Of a DNA stretch of 64,000 nt, positions 12,019-22,668 are shown one piece after another (position 1 is the first letter of the stretch; every line of letters starts with the position of its first letter). The notes beneath the pieces are model-generated. The model was not told where the DNA came from and did not search any database. It worked only from the letters and a program-made list of their open reading frames with translations. The stretch is taken from positions 4,360,202-4,424,201 of the forward strand of contig OY730171.1 of assembly GCA_963422465.1 (NCBI GenBank), written 5' to 3'. A program made the translations under genes and the position numbers. This DNA comes from Lichina pygmaea. Lineage: Eukaryota > Ascomycota > Lichinomycetes > Lichinales > Lichinaceae.

Positions 12019-13382
12019 TCAGCCAGACATAAGCCCAGAGGGCATCGTCGCGGATGATGCCCTGCTCTTTCCCCTCTTGGCCTTTGAGCCGGCCATGAAC
12101 GCGTCAGTGCCCGGGTCTACGGCATTGGTCGGGCTTGTTCGGTCAGCTTCCTTACCGTTGCCAGCAGTAGCATCACCGACGGCGCCAACAGGCCCTCCCT
12201 TTCCAGCCATGGGCGATCCTGCTGCCGTTGCTGCCGTTGCGGCTATCGGGACGTCGTTGCTGGAGGCAGCTGGGGACGCGGTTCTCTCTCTTCCGACACT
12301 GACGGCGGTCTTGGCCGCGACGACCGCTTTTGGCTGAATTGCAGCAGCACCCGCCTGGGCGGTACCGCGGTTGGACGAGGAGAGAATGAACGACCCTGGC
12401 TCGCCCACTAGTGGGTTGTCGTCCATGTACTCCGACTCGTGCCGAAGCGTCATGTTGAACGACTCGGCGAGCATCCGTGATTCTTGCGTCGAATCCATTC
12501 TGGACCTAGCTGAGGAGACAGATGTCACCCCACCCTGCTGTGATCCTTCCAGCGCTGGCGTGCTCTCTTTGCTGCTTCTTGATCGCGTCTGTGCCGTGGC
12601 CGCGGTGGGAGGTTTCGGCATCGGTCGGATGTACACGTTCCCTAGCGCCGGCGAGAATATGGGGAGGGTTGAGACGGTCGAGAGGTATTTCGTCAAACTC
12701 GCGACGGTCGAGAGCTACCGAGAGACGAGCCAACATTAGCAACGAAGCAATCAGCGAGCCAGTCAACTCCAACACCCCTCGCGTGCGCTCACCAATCGAC
12801 TTCCAAGCACGTTCGCAACAGAGGGAGCCATGTATATGTTCTCGCCGACCACAAAGTACACGCCGAGGACGGTGATCTGGTCGTCGGCGCCGGGCACTTT
12901 CCGGCGATACTGTTTATGGATGACCCAGATGCCGGAACGCTGGTCCGGAGGGATATGGGCACCTTGCCTAGCCGGCTGCGACGACGAAGCGAGGGACGTC
13001 GGCTCATGCGCGACCATGAACTCGAGCCCTTGCATGGTGCGCAGCCGGCCCTCGAACGCTTCGCGTGTCTGGACGATGTGGTACATGGCGGCATTGTAGT
13101 TAGCTTGCGTTGTCAACGTCGCGTTGTTGGACGTGACGTCGAAGAAGGGCGAGTTGCCAAAGTAGTGCAGGACTGGGGTCGCAGTCGTCAGTAAGATTGA
13201 TCCTTATGTCGAGCGCGAACCAACCACCAATCCATCCGTCTGATGTTGACGACCAGGACGTGGAAGAGGCATCGCAGAAACTCGTACATACCGGAGTTGG
13301 AATGCACGCCGCCCATCGAGTGGGCTATCTGCGGTGACCGCCATTGGACCTCGTCCAGGGGGGGCTCGCGCGTGGCAGACAT
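12019..13382 (-). CDS. MED6: Mediator complex subunit 6
   Basis: MED6 belongs to the Mediator head module, which links activators to RNA polymerase II in the nucleus. Three exons (13292-13382, 12793-13172, 12019-12714; introns 119 and 78 bp) encode 388 residues. Recognisable signatures are EVQWRSPQ and the SVLHYFGNSPFFDVTSNNAT block formed across intron 1, then NYNAAMYHIVQTREAFE, GLEFMVAHEP, GIWVIHKQYRRK and ITVLGVYFVVGENIYMAPSV. Across intron 2 the frame reads SRLLSTVASLTKYLSTVSTL, as expected for the end of the MED6 domain. The domain fills about residues 8-170. The remaining 200 residues are a poorly conserved Ala/Ser/Gly-rich tail, longer than in yeast. The stop is at 12019-12021. Confidence 0.92.
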
Positions 13383-13980
13383 ATCTAGCCGTACCCCTGC
13401 CGAGTGGGTCCCGTCATTGTTCTATCGAGCCATCGTCGCGAGAAGGCGGTGATGACTCGGGCGTGCCCGATTGACGTTTATGACGAATGGGGACAATCGA
13501 CAATGGGTAGCGGTTACCGGTACCTACGGTACATGAGTCTTGCTTGCATAATCTCTGAGTAAGCACGTGCTCACAGGGCTTTTGACCTCACTGCCCCTTG
13601 GGCAAGCCTCTTTTTGACCATTGATCAGCTGAGAGCAGTTAACTACAAGTAGCATAGAGAAATCTTCCTGGGTTCTCTTCTATGTAAAGTTTTTGATTGT
13701 GTATTTTCTGCACTGCCATTCTTTCGTCTCGACTCCGTACGGAGCTTACAGTGAGTCGCTAGTGACCGATGAAGCAAAAGAAGGTAGGAAGTACGGAAGT
13801 ACCATACGGCCATACTTCTCTTCAGCTCGCATGACCAGTAGTCGATATCTGCTTCACGTCGACTCTTTCGTGTACAACCAGTCCTAGCCACTGAAGCCGC
13901 ATGGCTGCCCAATAGACAAAAGACAGGTAAGAGACTATTCTGGCATCCTTTCAAGTCCTCATCTCATCCTTTCAAGCGTA
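13383..13980. other. Intergenic, MED6 upstream region
   Basis: This is the space between the MED6 start and the CLPTM1-family stop, both on minus. It contains GGTACCTACGGTAC at about 13519 and CTCCGTACGGAGC at about 13734, two more of the window's palindromic GTAC words. No gene is supported. Confidence 0.5.
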
Positions 13981-16230
13981 TCATCTTTTCCTGACGTTCT
14001 TCCCAGTGCCGGATTCTCTCCCCGTCGCTGCTACTGTCTGTTTGTTTGCCGCCCCAGCTCCCTTATCATCCAGACGAGATTCTGACGCGACCGAGCTCTT
14101 GTCACCACTGGTGACAGCCTTCGGACTCGACTGGTCGTCGTCGCTGTCGTCACCCCCTTGGCCGAATTCGTTTATGCGAGTGTAGTCTGTCTTGTACTTG
14201 TAGCTCTGGTATAGGTAGATGAAGAAGATCCTAGAGCCGAGGGTAAGCAGCTGCTTGTTTATCTTGGTCGAATAAGGTTGAACTTCACGTACACATCGTC
14301 CCGAAGTGTGGCAAGGCGGTGTAGGGTAGGCATTTTGATCGTCCAGGCAAAGAGATCATCCTGTTTGGGTCAGAGAAGTTGGCTCATTCGACCAGAGACG
14401 TCAAGGCCGAGGGGGCTCACGATGAAGGTGTTGAGAAACTTGTACGTCATCGCTCTCGCAGGCATGTGCGCAACACTCTGTTGCTCCTCGTCAGCCAACG
14501 ATATGTACCTGACGAGATGGCGTGTATACTTACCCCGAGCCGGTAGTTGATGTACAGACTCGGCACCATCATGAGAAAACCATAAGCGTAGACGCTACCG
14601 ACGAGGGCTGCGATGATGAAGCTATACCAGCTCTTGTGCGTTTCGTACACCAGGCTGTAGGCAGCGTAGGCAAGCAGTAAAGGAACGGCGACGACATATA
14701 GATATTTGAATGCTATCTCGTCGTATTCCTTGGTTTTCTTCTCCGTCTCAGAGAGTTTGTGCTTGTCCTCGAAGGTGATGCGATACGGCAAAAAGGAGCC
14801 CGCCGGTGCAGGCCGTACGCGGACGTCGACGGTCTTCGTGATCTTCCACGCCTCGAGAACGATACCGAGGCCTTGGCCGAACAGAATCATCCAGGACGTG
14901 CCCTCACTATTGTCGACAAGGTACAGGAAGATGACGGTCTGCATGAACACGTTTGCGAGGATGGTGCGGACGGAGACGCCCACGTTGTCCTTCTTGTTTT
15001 TCCAGTGGGACTGCGGATGGGGTTAGCGGAGCAAAGCCAGCACCGTGAAAGCCTCCCGCACGTACAATATCATTTTTGAAGGCGAGCATCTCAAAGATCA
15101 TGTGCAGCACGCTGACGACGCCCGTCGTCGCGAGCAGATAGACGTTGGTGTCCACGAGGATACGCTTGAACTCCTCGAGCTCGCTGCCGTCCCCGGCCGC
15201 CGGCATCGAGCCGCCGCTCGCAATCTGCCTTCGATTCTGTCTCATGCTCTCGTCGAGGCTCGCGTAGATGCCGAATTTCCAGTTGCTCAGGTGGTTCAAC
15301 TCGAGATGCAGCGGCAGCGTCTCGACGGTCGAATTGAGTTCGGTCATGTGTTCGCGCAGCTGCCAGAACGTGTTGACGAACAGTATCGGATAGTACCAGC
15401 CGTTCTTGCCCGACGCATCGCGGGCCCGGCTGGTCTCGAGATTGACGTACTGGCGCATCGCGGGATGCATGTTGGGGTAGGCAATGTTGCCGGAATCAGG
15501 GATCACAGAGATGGTGCAGTTGGGGTGATAGAAGGAAGCAACCACCGGGCCTTTGGACCCGACGTCGTCCGATCCGTCCGTGGTCTCGTTCGACGACCCC
15601 AGCAGCTTCTTCGTTTTGATCGCCTTCTTCTTCGGGACATACTGTGTCAGCGGCCTGACGAAATGATACGCCTTCGACTGGTCATAGGAGCTCTCGGTGG
15701 GATCCAGAGCGGACCCCGACAACGCCACGAAAACATGGGCCCACAGGGTCCCGTTGTTCTGGACCTCCTTCGGTACAGTGAAGCTGGTATCTATCTGGCG
15801 TCGGTCCTTCCAGTCATCTATTCTGAAGTCCTTCTCATCGACCACCAGGTTCCCCCGAGGGCCTGACCGGAGGTTCGGGATGACCAACGACGGCGAGATG
15901 TAGATGGCGATATCGATAGGCGCACTTGACGGCCATATCGGCGCTACGCTCTGCGGGACCTTACTGAAGGACGGGTCTCGTTCCGATGCCTGAGGCCTCT
16001 GATCGAAGCTGGGAATGCTGCTCTTCGATTTCGACGATCCTCCTCCTCCTAGAAACTGCCTCAGCAAGAACTGGGCGGCAGCAAATATCAGGATCCCTTG
16101 GATGATAGAGCGGATGCCAGACTGGGTTCCTGTCAGTCGCCATACTATTTATGATGTTGCACAATTCAGCGTGACTTACTCCACCTCCAGTTCCAGCCTC
16201 CTCCGGCTCTGCCTGTCTGTGTCGAGGCAT
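13981..16230 (-). CDS. CLPTM1: CLPTM1 family multi-pass membrane protein
   Basis: Six exons (16180-16230, 15066-16121, 14534-15010, 14421-14477, 14293-14360, 13981-14230) encode 652 residues. Introns are 50-62 bp long, with GTAAGT or GTACGT-type donors. The family (human CLPTM1, fungal orthologues) consists of ER/Golgi membrane proteins implicated in membrane-protein trafficking and lipid handling; the precise role in fungi is not established. Conserved blocks seen: RSIIQGILIFAAAQFLLRQF (first membrane segment, about 20-38), a large lumenal domain with WYYPILFVNTFWQLRE, LETLPLHLEL-like VETLPLHLELNHLSNWKFGI, then FEMLAFKNDI, SWMILFGQGLGIVLEAWKI, PSLYINYRLG, SVAHMPARAMTYKFLNTFI, LFAWTIKMPTLHRLATLRDD and FFIYLYQSYKYKTDYTRINE. 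The C-terminal 50 residues are acidic then basic. The first intron could use either of two acceptors; I chose CCCAG at 16122 because it keeps phase with the strong GTAAGT donor. Confidence 0.92.
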
Positions 16231-16975
16231 AGTCTTAGCAGTACATACGTACTTGGCCGCGAGGTGAGGCTGCGTAGTCCCTCGCTTGCTGGACGGTGGC
16301 GAGGACGGTTAGACGAGGCGGGACCGCGGTCGGTTCAGGCTCGTGGCATCTTCCACTGCTGTGCTGTCCTGGGCTGGTCGCACGATGGTGATGCTCGTCC
16401 GAAAGAACGACCAGCTCTGTGGAGGGGAGCAACACAATGAGACGGCTACCTCTTCGAATACGGGCACAATGGCCGTGGAACCACCGTCACCCACTTACAG
16501 TTTCTGACTAATCACATACTGGTATGAGTACCTACAGTATGATGCTGTCGTGACGGCCGAGGAGACTGCCTGAAGGCACTTTGCAAGGCCGCAGAGCCGC
16601 AAGGCCGTGAGGCCGTACCGTAAGGCTGCAACCCACAAAAAGATATTGGTGATTATTGACCAGGCGACTTGAAGAAGCTACGAGTACGGCTCGTGCGTCC
16701 TAAATTCGATGAGCTGCTCCTTGGGTTTCGCTTGAACATTCCCGAACTTCAGGAAGTCCATCACATCGTGATCAGTGTTACTAGTACTAGCAGTCACCTT
16801 ATGCTGCTAGTACTACCGTCGTTTCACTCCTTGCCACTCGCCACGTTGTGCGCCGTCTGCAACATCAAGTTGGCTGCTATTGCCCGTTCGTGGTCGGCAA
16901 TCACCTTGTTGCCCGGTTTCCACACTCCGAGGAGAGCGTTACCATCGGAAGCGTTGCTACCATCCTTTCCCCGTC
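16231..16975. other. Intergenic, divergent promoter region
   Basis: This spacer separates the divergent starts of the CLPTM1-family gene (minus) and the LOG-family gene (plus). A GCCGCAAGGCCGTGAGGCCGTA repeat-like stretch lies at about 16585-16625, and ACTAGTACTAGCAG-type words occur at about 16780-16815. No gene is supported. Confidence 0.5.
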
Positions 16976-17770
16976 ATGTCTTCGGAGGTCACTTCTGAGG
17001 CCGTGAAGCCGCCCCGTGCAGAGCGAGCTGGCAACAGTCAAGTTACGGTCTGTGTCTTGTGAGTGCAAGCTACCGGTCGACGCAACGTTGTCGCTTCTAG
17101 GTGGCTGAGACGCACACCGGTGGTCTGTAGCTGCGGCGCTTCTCCTGGACAGTCACCTGCACATATGCAAGCTGCGCGCTCGCTCGCCAAGGCCATGTAC
17201 GCTCGTGGGTTGAGGCTGGTCTACGGCGGCGGCACGATAGGGCTCATGGGCGAACTCGCTCGGACGCTGGTCTCGCTCGCCGGCCCAGATGCGGTCCACG
17301 GCATCATCCCTGCGCCGCTGGTGAAGCACGAACAGGCGGTCAGCAGCAGCAGCAGCAGCGCGGAGAAGGCGAGCGCAGACAGCTTGCCCGACGAGGCCAT
17401 CTACGGCCGGACGACGGTGGTGGCGGACATGCACACGCGGAAGAAGCTGATGGCACGTGAGGTCATCGACGGCGGGCCCGGCGGCGGCTTCGTCGCCTTG
17501 GGCGGCGGCTACGGCACGCTCGAGGAGCTGATGGAGATCGTGACGTGGAACCAGCTGGGCATCCACGACCGCGGCATCGCCGTCTACAACGTCGAGGGCT
17601 ACTGGGACGGCTTGCTCAAGTGGGTGCGCGATGCCGTCACGGCCGGCTTCGTCGGCCAAGGCAGCGCAAACATCATCGCGGAAGCGACCACGGCCGAGGA
17701 CGCCCTCGGAGCCCTGGTCGCGTATCGTAACGCCGAAGGTCGGTATCAGCTCGAGTGGGGACGGCAGTGA
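16976..17770 (+). CDS. LOG-family protein (cytokinin riboside monophosphate hydrolase type)
   Basis: Two exons (16976-17058 and 17131-17770, 72-bp intron) give 240 residues. The family has a Rossmann-like fold and releases the base from cytokinin or AMP-type nucleoside 5'-monophosphates; in fungi the substrate is often untested. The splice restores VCVFCGASPGQSPAHM, the typical N-terminal strand and loop. LVYGGGTIGLMG follows at about residues 57-67, then DMHTRKKLM, and FVALGGGYGTLEELMEIVTWNQLGIH at about 147-172 in pieces. The canonical family motif is PGGxGTxxE; here the first residue reads Gly instead of Pro (LGGGYGTLEE), while the downstream GT and Glu residues are kept. A Ser run (about 95-101) is inserted in the middle. 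Confidence 0.88.
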
Positions 17771-18035
17771 GTGGTGCAGCCGCGGCATCCGCTCGGGCGC
17801 CGCTGCCGCTGCTACCGCCACCGCCACCGCTGTGGCCTGCCCCCCTCCGACAGTGCCAGTCCTCTCCGTCGTAGACACGGACGGCCAGGGAGACGATCGA
17901 CGTACGGTACGTGTTGTAGTACGACCGCACCTGGCGAGACGGGCAAGCAAGGGGAAGCGTAGGCGGGGAATCGAGGAAGCATCTAAGATAGGTAGCCTAC
18001 ATGGGAGACAAAAAAAGTTCTTGCGTTCACGGTTT

Positions 18036-18961
18036 CTACGTATCGACGTCCATGGCCGCGCCGGCGTCTGGCTCTGCCGTCGAGTCCGCCTGGTCGGTGC
18101 CCTCGTCCGACTGCCGAAGAGTCTCTAGCAGGCTGGCCACGTTCGGTCCGTCGAAGAGGCGGAAGGGCTGGCCCTTTCTCTTCTCCGCCGTCGCGGCACC
18201 GATCACGGCGACGCTCGTGTTCTCGACCGTGAGCTCCTTGTCCTGCGCCAGGCTCTCCTTCAGCGCCTTGAGCCCGTGGTGCACGAGCTCTCGCTCGGAC
18301 GCGTCCTTGAAGCGGTCGAGGTGCCTCTCGAGGTATGTCCGGGCCATCTGGCTCCGGGCCCCGATGGCGCACGCGATCATCTCCTGCGTCATGCCGCTCG
18401 GCTGGAACTCGAACAGATGCGTGCCGTCGTCGTCGACTCCCGCCACCAGAAGGCCGACGCCGTATGGTCGCTTGCCGTAGTGTTGCGTGTTCGTCTGCGC
18501 TCGATCGCCGATCTGAGACACGATGCGGTCGAGCGGTATGGGTCGGCCGTACGTCATCTTGGACGCCAGCGACTGCTGCTTCATGAAGTTCGAGAGCACG
18601 CGCGCGTCCGAGGCTAGGCCGGCCAGAGCGATGCCCAGGTGCTCGTCGATGCCGATGACCTTCTTTTGGTACGACGAGAGCTCTTCCGCGTTTCTCTGGA
18701 GACGCATAGCATCGGTCAACGGACCTCAGGCTCGTGGCTTTGACTGCTCGCCTACCTTGAGGGCCACCAAGACCACGTGAGTCTTGCTCACCAGGCCCAC
18801 CACCACCGAGCCCTGCTTGACTGCCTCTTGCGCATACTCGACCTGGAATATTCGCCCCTGCGGCGAGCTGTTGCGATCGTCAGCAACGGCTTCCATCTCC
18901 CTTCTGTACGAAGCGAAACATACAAGGTCACAGAATCGTTGTCGTAGTTATTTCGAAACAT
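18036..18961 (-). CDS. PRE5: 20S proteasome subunit alpha (Pre5/alpha6 type)
   Basis: Three exons (18924-18961, 18756-18867, 18036-18695; introns 56 and 60 bp) encode 269 residues. Alpha subunits form the outer, non-catalytic rings of the 20S core and gate substrate entry. The N-terminus assembles as [13 protein letters not shown] followed by [20 protein letters not shown], the proteasome alpha signature. Then come [37 protein letters not shown] and [14 protein letters not shown], which fit PSMA1/Pre5 better than other alphas. The C-terminal tail is acidic ([20 protein letters not shown]), as usual for this subunit. The 3' end faces the 3' end of the LOG gene across 265 bp. Confidence 0.95.
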
Positions 18962-19437
18962 GATGGCGGATCAGGAAGAGGGAGACGGCGTAGAACGAAC
19001 GACTGGAGCCGTGCGAAAACAATTCAGAAGATCTTCAAGACATGCTTGTACTCGTACAGCGACGGACAGCTCCAGGCAGTTGTCGGACTCATAGTGCAGG
19101 GTATGTGTTACGTAAGCACGGTACCGTAAGTATGCGGTACGATACGTCCTGGTAGGAGCTCCGCTGGAGACGGAACTTACCGTTGAGCCGCATCGAGCAT
19201 GGGCCAGGGACGCGGCCCACCGGTACGCGGGTGACGGCAGGCATCTCCATGCCGGCGCTTGAAGGATAGGATCATCGTCGACAGTCAAAGTGGAAACAGT
19301 CTTCCTGGCGTGTCTGGCTTTTCCCGTGCACCTGCCGTAGGTGTCTTGGGGACGGACAGGATCTTATTCGGCGGGAGCCAGAACCGACACGTCTCCACGA
19401 AATAAGGCCCCCGGCGGTCGTCCCAGAGGAGGACCAA
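18962..19437. other. Intergenic, divergent promoter region
   Basis: This short spacer separates the divergent starts of PRE5 and VPS55. It holds GTACC/GTAC words at about 19119-19143. No gene is supported. Confidence 0.5.
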
Positions 19438-20026
19438 ATGGCCATGGCCGGGCTCAAGACCATCATCGCGCTCTCGTTCGTAGGTGTCCGCTTGATGTTA
19501 TTGCCGTCGTCTTTTACAGGCCACCCCGATCGCTTTGGCTAAGCCCGACGATCGCAGGTCCTCGCCATCGGCTTCCTCCTTGTCATCCTCTCGTCCGCCT
19601 TATGGAAGAACTACTTCCCGCTGCTCGTCGTCGCTACGTACATCGTGGCCCCGATTCCAAACTGGATCTGTGGGCGATGCTCGAATCCGGATGACTTTAT
19701 CGAGTCTCCCGGGAGTGCGCTGATCGATTTTGGACGTTTCTTCACCGGTTTCCTCGTCGTCATGGGCGTTGGTATGTTGTTTTCTTCGCTACTCTGCTTC
19801 CTTTCGAACGAGTGGGTCCGTACACAAGAACGGCTCGTATGCAGGTCACTCTTTTGGGATGTAGAGCTAAAGCGTTCACTGTCATCTCTTAGCTTTGCCC
19901 GTACTGCTGGCACATTGTGGGATCATCGTCTACCCGGCCATGATCATGTCCATCCTCGGCGGTCTTCTCATTTACGGAACCATCATCAGCTTCACCATGT
20001 TTTTCCAGGAGGAGCAAGAATTCTGA
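19438..20026 (+). CDS. VPS55: Vacuolar sorting protein Vps55 (OB-RGRP family)
   Basis: Three exons (19438-19479, 19558-19771, 19893-20026; introns 78 and 121 bp) give 129 residues, or 127 if the second ATG at 19444 is used. Vps55 is a small four-helix endosomal membrane protein that works with Vps68 in late endosome to vacuole traffic. The sequence is nearly all family signature: MAGLKTIIALSF, VLAIGFLLVILSSALWKNYF, VAPIPNWICGRCSNPDDF, FGRFFTGFLVVMGV, and after intron 2 ALPVLLAHCGIIVYPAMIMS and GGLLIYGTIISFTMFFQEEQ, ending in EF. Length matches the family. Confidence 0.95.
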
Positions 20027-21003
20027 GGAGCTTATGTCTTGGGTCGTTCTGGTTTCATGTATCGAATTGCGGTCTCGCTAGATGTTCATACTGGCAGTTT
20101 GGCGTTTTGGGAATCCAGCATTCTGTTTCGTCCTCTTGATTCCTGGGTTTTTTCAAAGTCAGCCCAAGAATCTACTCAAGTGACTGCGCTCTCCACTGCC
20201 TTCAACCTCTCAAGGTCGTCGATTTGTAGCCGAGGATCGACCAGTCTGACGGCAACGCGCACCGTGGACGGGATGACATCCAGTCGAAACGCCTCACAGA
20301 TCCAGACAGGCCTGTCCGCTGTCGGCATACCAACCCTTGCTGAGCATGCCAATCGTCCTCGATATCACAGATGCCACGTTCTTTATCTTGGTAATAGCCA
20401 GAACAGGGGACTTGAAACGAGCTGCAGGCTTGAGTTCCGTAATGATGATTCTACGACGACTGTTGGTCTACGGAGAGGCTGCGTACAGCATGTCTTTTCG
20501 ATGGTTTGGTGGCTCCATGATCCCTTTTTCTGACGAAGAGTCAGAGGTACTGTAGACAGTGCTGTAAGTACCTGCGTAGAGCTTTCAGTCGATCACGTGC
20601 CGCAGAAATAACACACAGTAGTTGCGGCGTTCAGAGGGAGGCTGAAGCCCTACGTAGTCGTCCCTCCGGTCAAGGTTGACGTATCATCAGGCGTACTGTT
20701 GAAGTTCAGTAGCACCAGCAGTACTAGCAGTGGAGCATTACTGGTAGAAGACTCCGATGGCTGAGCTCGGAGACTCGTACAGCCACGTACTAAACAGCAT
20801 GTTTAGAGCCTTCATTCTGCCGGAGAGAACCTCTATGTGAAAACTCCCGGGTGTAGGTACTCTCCTACTTACACGGGCCAGAAGGCTGAACGCCGCGTGA
20901 GGAGTGACAATTAGCACGGCCGGGAGAGCCCAGCCGGGAAGACCAAGTACCATAGAATGCGTCGCTAGGCTTGATACAGCCCTACGAAGAAAAAGTCTTC
21001 GTC
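20027..21003. other. Intergenic between convergent VPS55 and SEC22
   Basis: Both flanking genes end here, so this should hold their 3' UTRs and terminators. A 164-codon open frame at 20039-20533 has no recognisable features and is probably chance. ACCAGCAGTACTAGCAGTG-type words occur at about 20715. Confidence 0.5.
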
Positions 21004-21915
21004 TCAGAAAAATCGCCACCAGATGAAGATGATCATGATCAAAGCAACTGCACCGATGGGGCCGTACTGTTTCCAGGAAGAGTCAGGCCTCGTTCCACCG
21101 AGGGAGTCGGACCCGGCGGGGGATTCAAAAAGACGCCAGATCTTGGAGAGCGTACCTGCTTGAGCAGCAGCTCCCAGTTGATGCGAACGGCCGCTCTTCG
21201 ATACTTTTTCGAGTCCTCGCGCAACCGCCCGCTCATCTCCCCCATCCTCTCGAGGCTGCCGCCGCGGTAGAGTAGATCCTCGATGTTCTTGGTCATGACC
21301 TTGGTGACGTCCCGCAGCTCGTCGTTGAGCTTGTCCAAGTTCTGGCTGGCTCGGCTGTCCTGATACGTCTTCTTGGTCCGCTGGATAAAGGTGTCGAACT
21401 CCATAAAGGCATATGGCCGTAGCGAGGGCGACATGAACTGCGATGGCTGGTATGTCGTGGTGAACTCGCGTGCCAAGTCCGCGAGATAGGTGAACGCGAG
21501 CTTTCTGGGATATGATCGATCGCAGATACATGTGAAGCAGAGGTTGTCGTTGATGAGATAGCTGGACGCGGTCGAATAGCACATGAGCCCTTCTACCTTT
21601 AGCAATGTTTGGCCTCGACACATACTGTATTATGTAGTTGCCAGTCTCGATACTGGCTTGGGGCTCGGAGTTCCTGTCGAGTCTCATGAATATCATCTTC
21701 ACATGCTTCTTGGCTTCTGCGAGCTCGATTTCGGACTGGAGCAGATCAGATCGTCAGCACAGTCATATCTCAGCAACGGGCGGCAGTTGAGATCCGGACT
21801 TGCTCATCGTCTACCGATGCTACTAGCATCAGGCCTGCCCACGGTCAGCGAGGTGGTGATGTCAGGAAGCTTCCAGCTTACGATCAAGCCTTTCGATCAG
21901 TGTTGACCGGATCAT
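21004..21915 (-). CDS. SEC22: R-SNARE Sec22
   Basis: Five exons (21882-21915, 21800-21834, 21626-21735, 21156-21561, 21004-21066; introns 47, 64, 64 and 89 bp) encode 215 residues, the usual Sec22 length. Sec22 is the R-SNARE (synaptobrevin/longin type) for ER-Golgi vesicle fusion. The longin domain assembles as MIRSTLIERLDRLMLVASVD, SEIELAEAKKHVKMIF, SIETGNYIIHYLIND and CFTCICDRSYPRKLAFTYL. The SNARE motif spans about residues 130-190 and includes KLNDELRDVTKVMTKNIEDLLYRG in pieces, with the central Arg. The last exon of 63 nt encodes the tail anchor YGPIGAVALIMIIFIWWRFF. Intron 2 has an unusual GTCCGG donor; the rest are ordinary. Confidence 0.93.
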
Positions 21916-22668
21916 ACTGTCTGACCAGGGTGGTAGCTACAGTACTCTTCTAGCGGTCGATGGAGCAATGTAATGCACAGCCAGAATAATGTACTTTGTA
22001 CGGAGTACACCAAGGCGCTTGAAGCTTCGAGCTGCTTTCGCCTTGTCAGCCTAGCTGTTCATAGATACGAGGATACCTGAGGGTACGTAGTACTGGTACG
22101 TACGTAACCATACTGTACCGGTACGGTACGGAGAGTATACTTGAGCGTACCGTATAGATTACCGTATCGGTATCTCATCGGTGTCTAGTTACGTAATCTG
22201 AGCGCTACGTACGGAGTACTGTACGACGCTGTGGTGAGTCTTTTTAGGTAATGGCATCAAAGTCCCCCAGCATACAGACTCCGTACGAGGACGCAGAACA
22301 CGCAGGACTCAGGAATCTGCATAGAGACGGGTACGAGATGCGAAGCAACTGTCTGTTGTCCGGAGAATATGGAGTATCTGTCATTCTGTTCTCGCCAAGT
22401 GCCAACCGACATCGTATGGCTATATATGGAATCCATAGACCAAGGTCGATATCTGGGACTGCTCGGGCTAGATCAAAGCGTCCTTCACACGACATCCGCC
22501 CACCGCCTCGCACTGTACTCATCGCGATGCTGATGCTCAAAGGTCTCATAAATACCTTTGACGACCCCTCTTGATCCCACCACAACAAGCAATGCAATCA
22601 GGCTGACACTCACTCTCGTCTTCGATACCCACAATCTCTAACAACATCATACACTACTACTCGAAATC
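21916..22668. promoter_or_regulatory. Divergent promoter region of SEC22 and the ADP-ribosyltransferase-like gene
   Basis: GTAC-type palindromes are very dense at about 21990-22010 and 22085-22225 (GGTACGTACGTAAC, CGGTACGGTACGGAG, GTACGGAGTACTGTACG). Possible TATA elements for the plus-strand gene are CTATATATGG at 22431 and CATAAATACC at about 22546, the latter about 120 bp before the ATG. Confidence 0.45.

Noticed and set aside
15045-15866. 273-codon plus frame opposite the CLPTM1-family gene
   Set aside because: The minus gene there has strong family blocks and consistent splicing; the plus frame has none.
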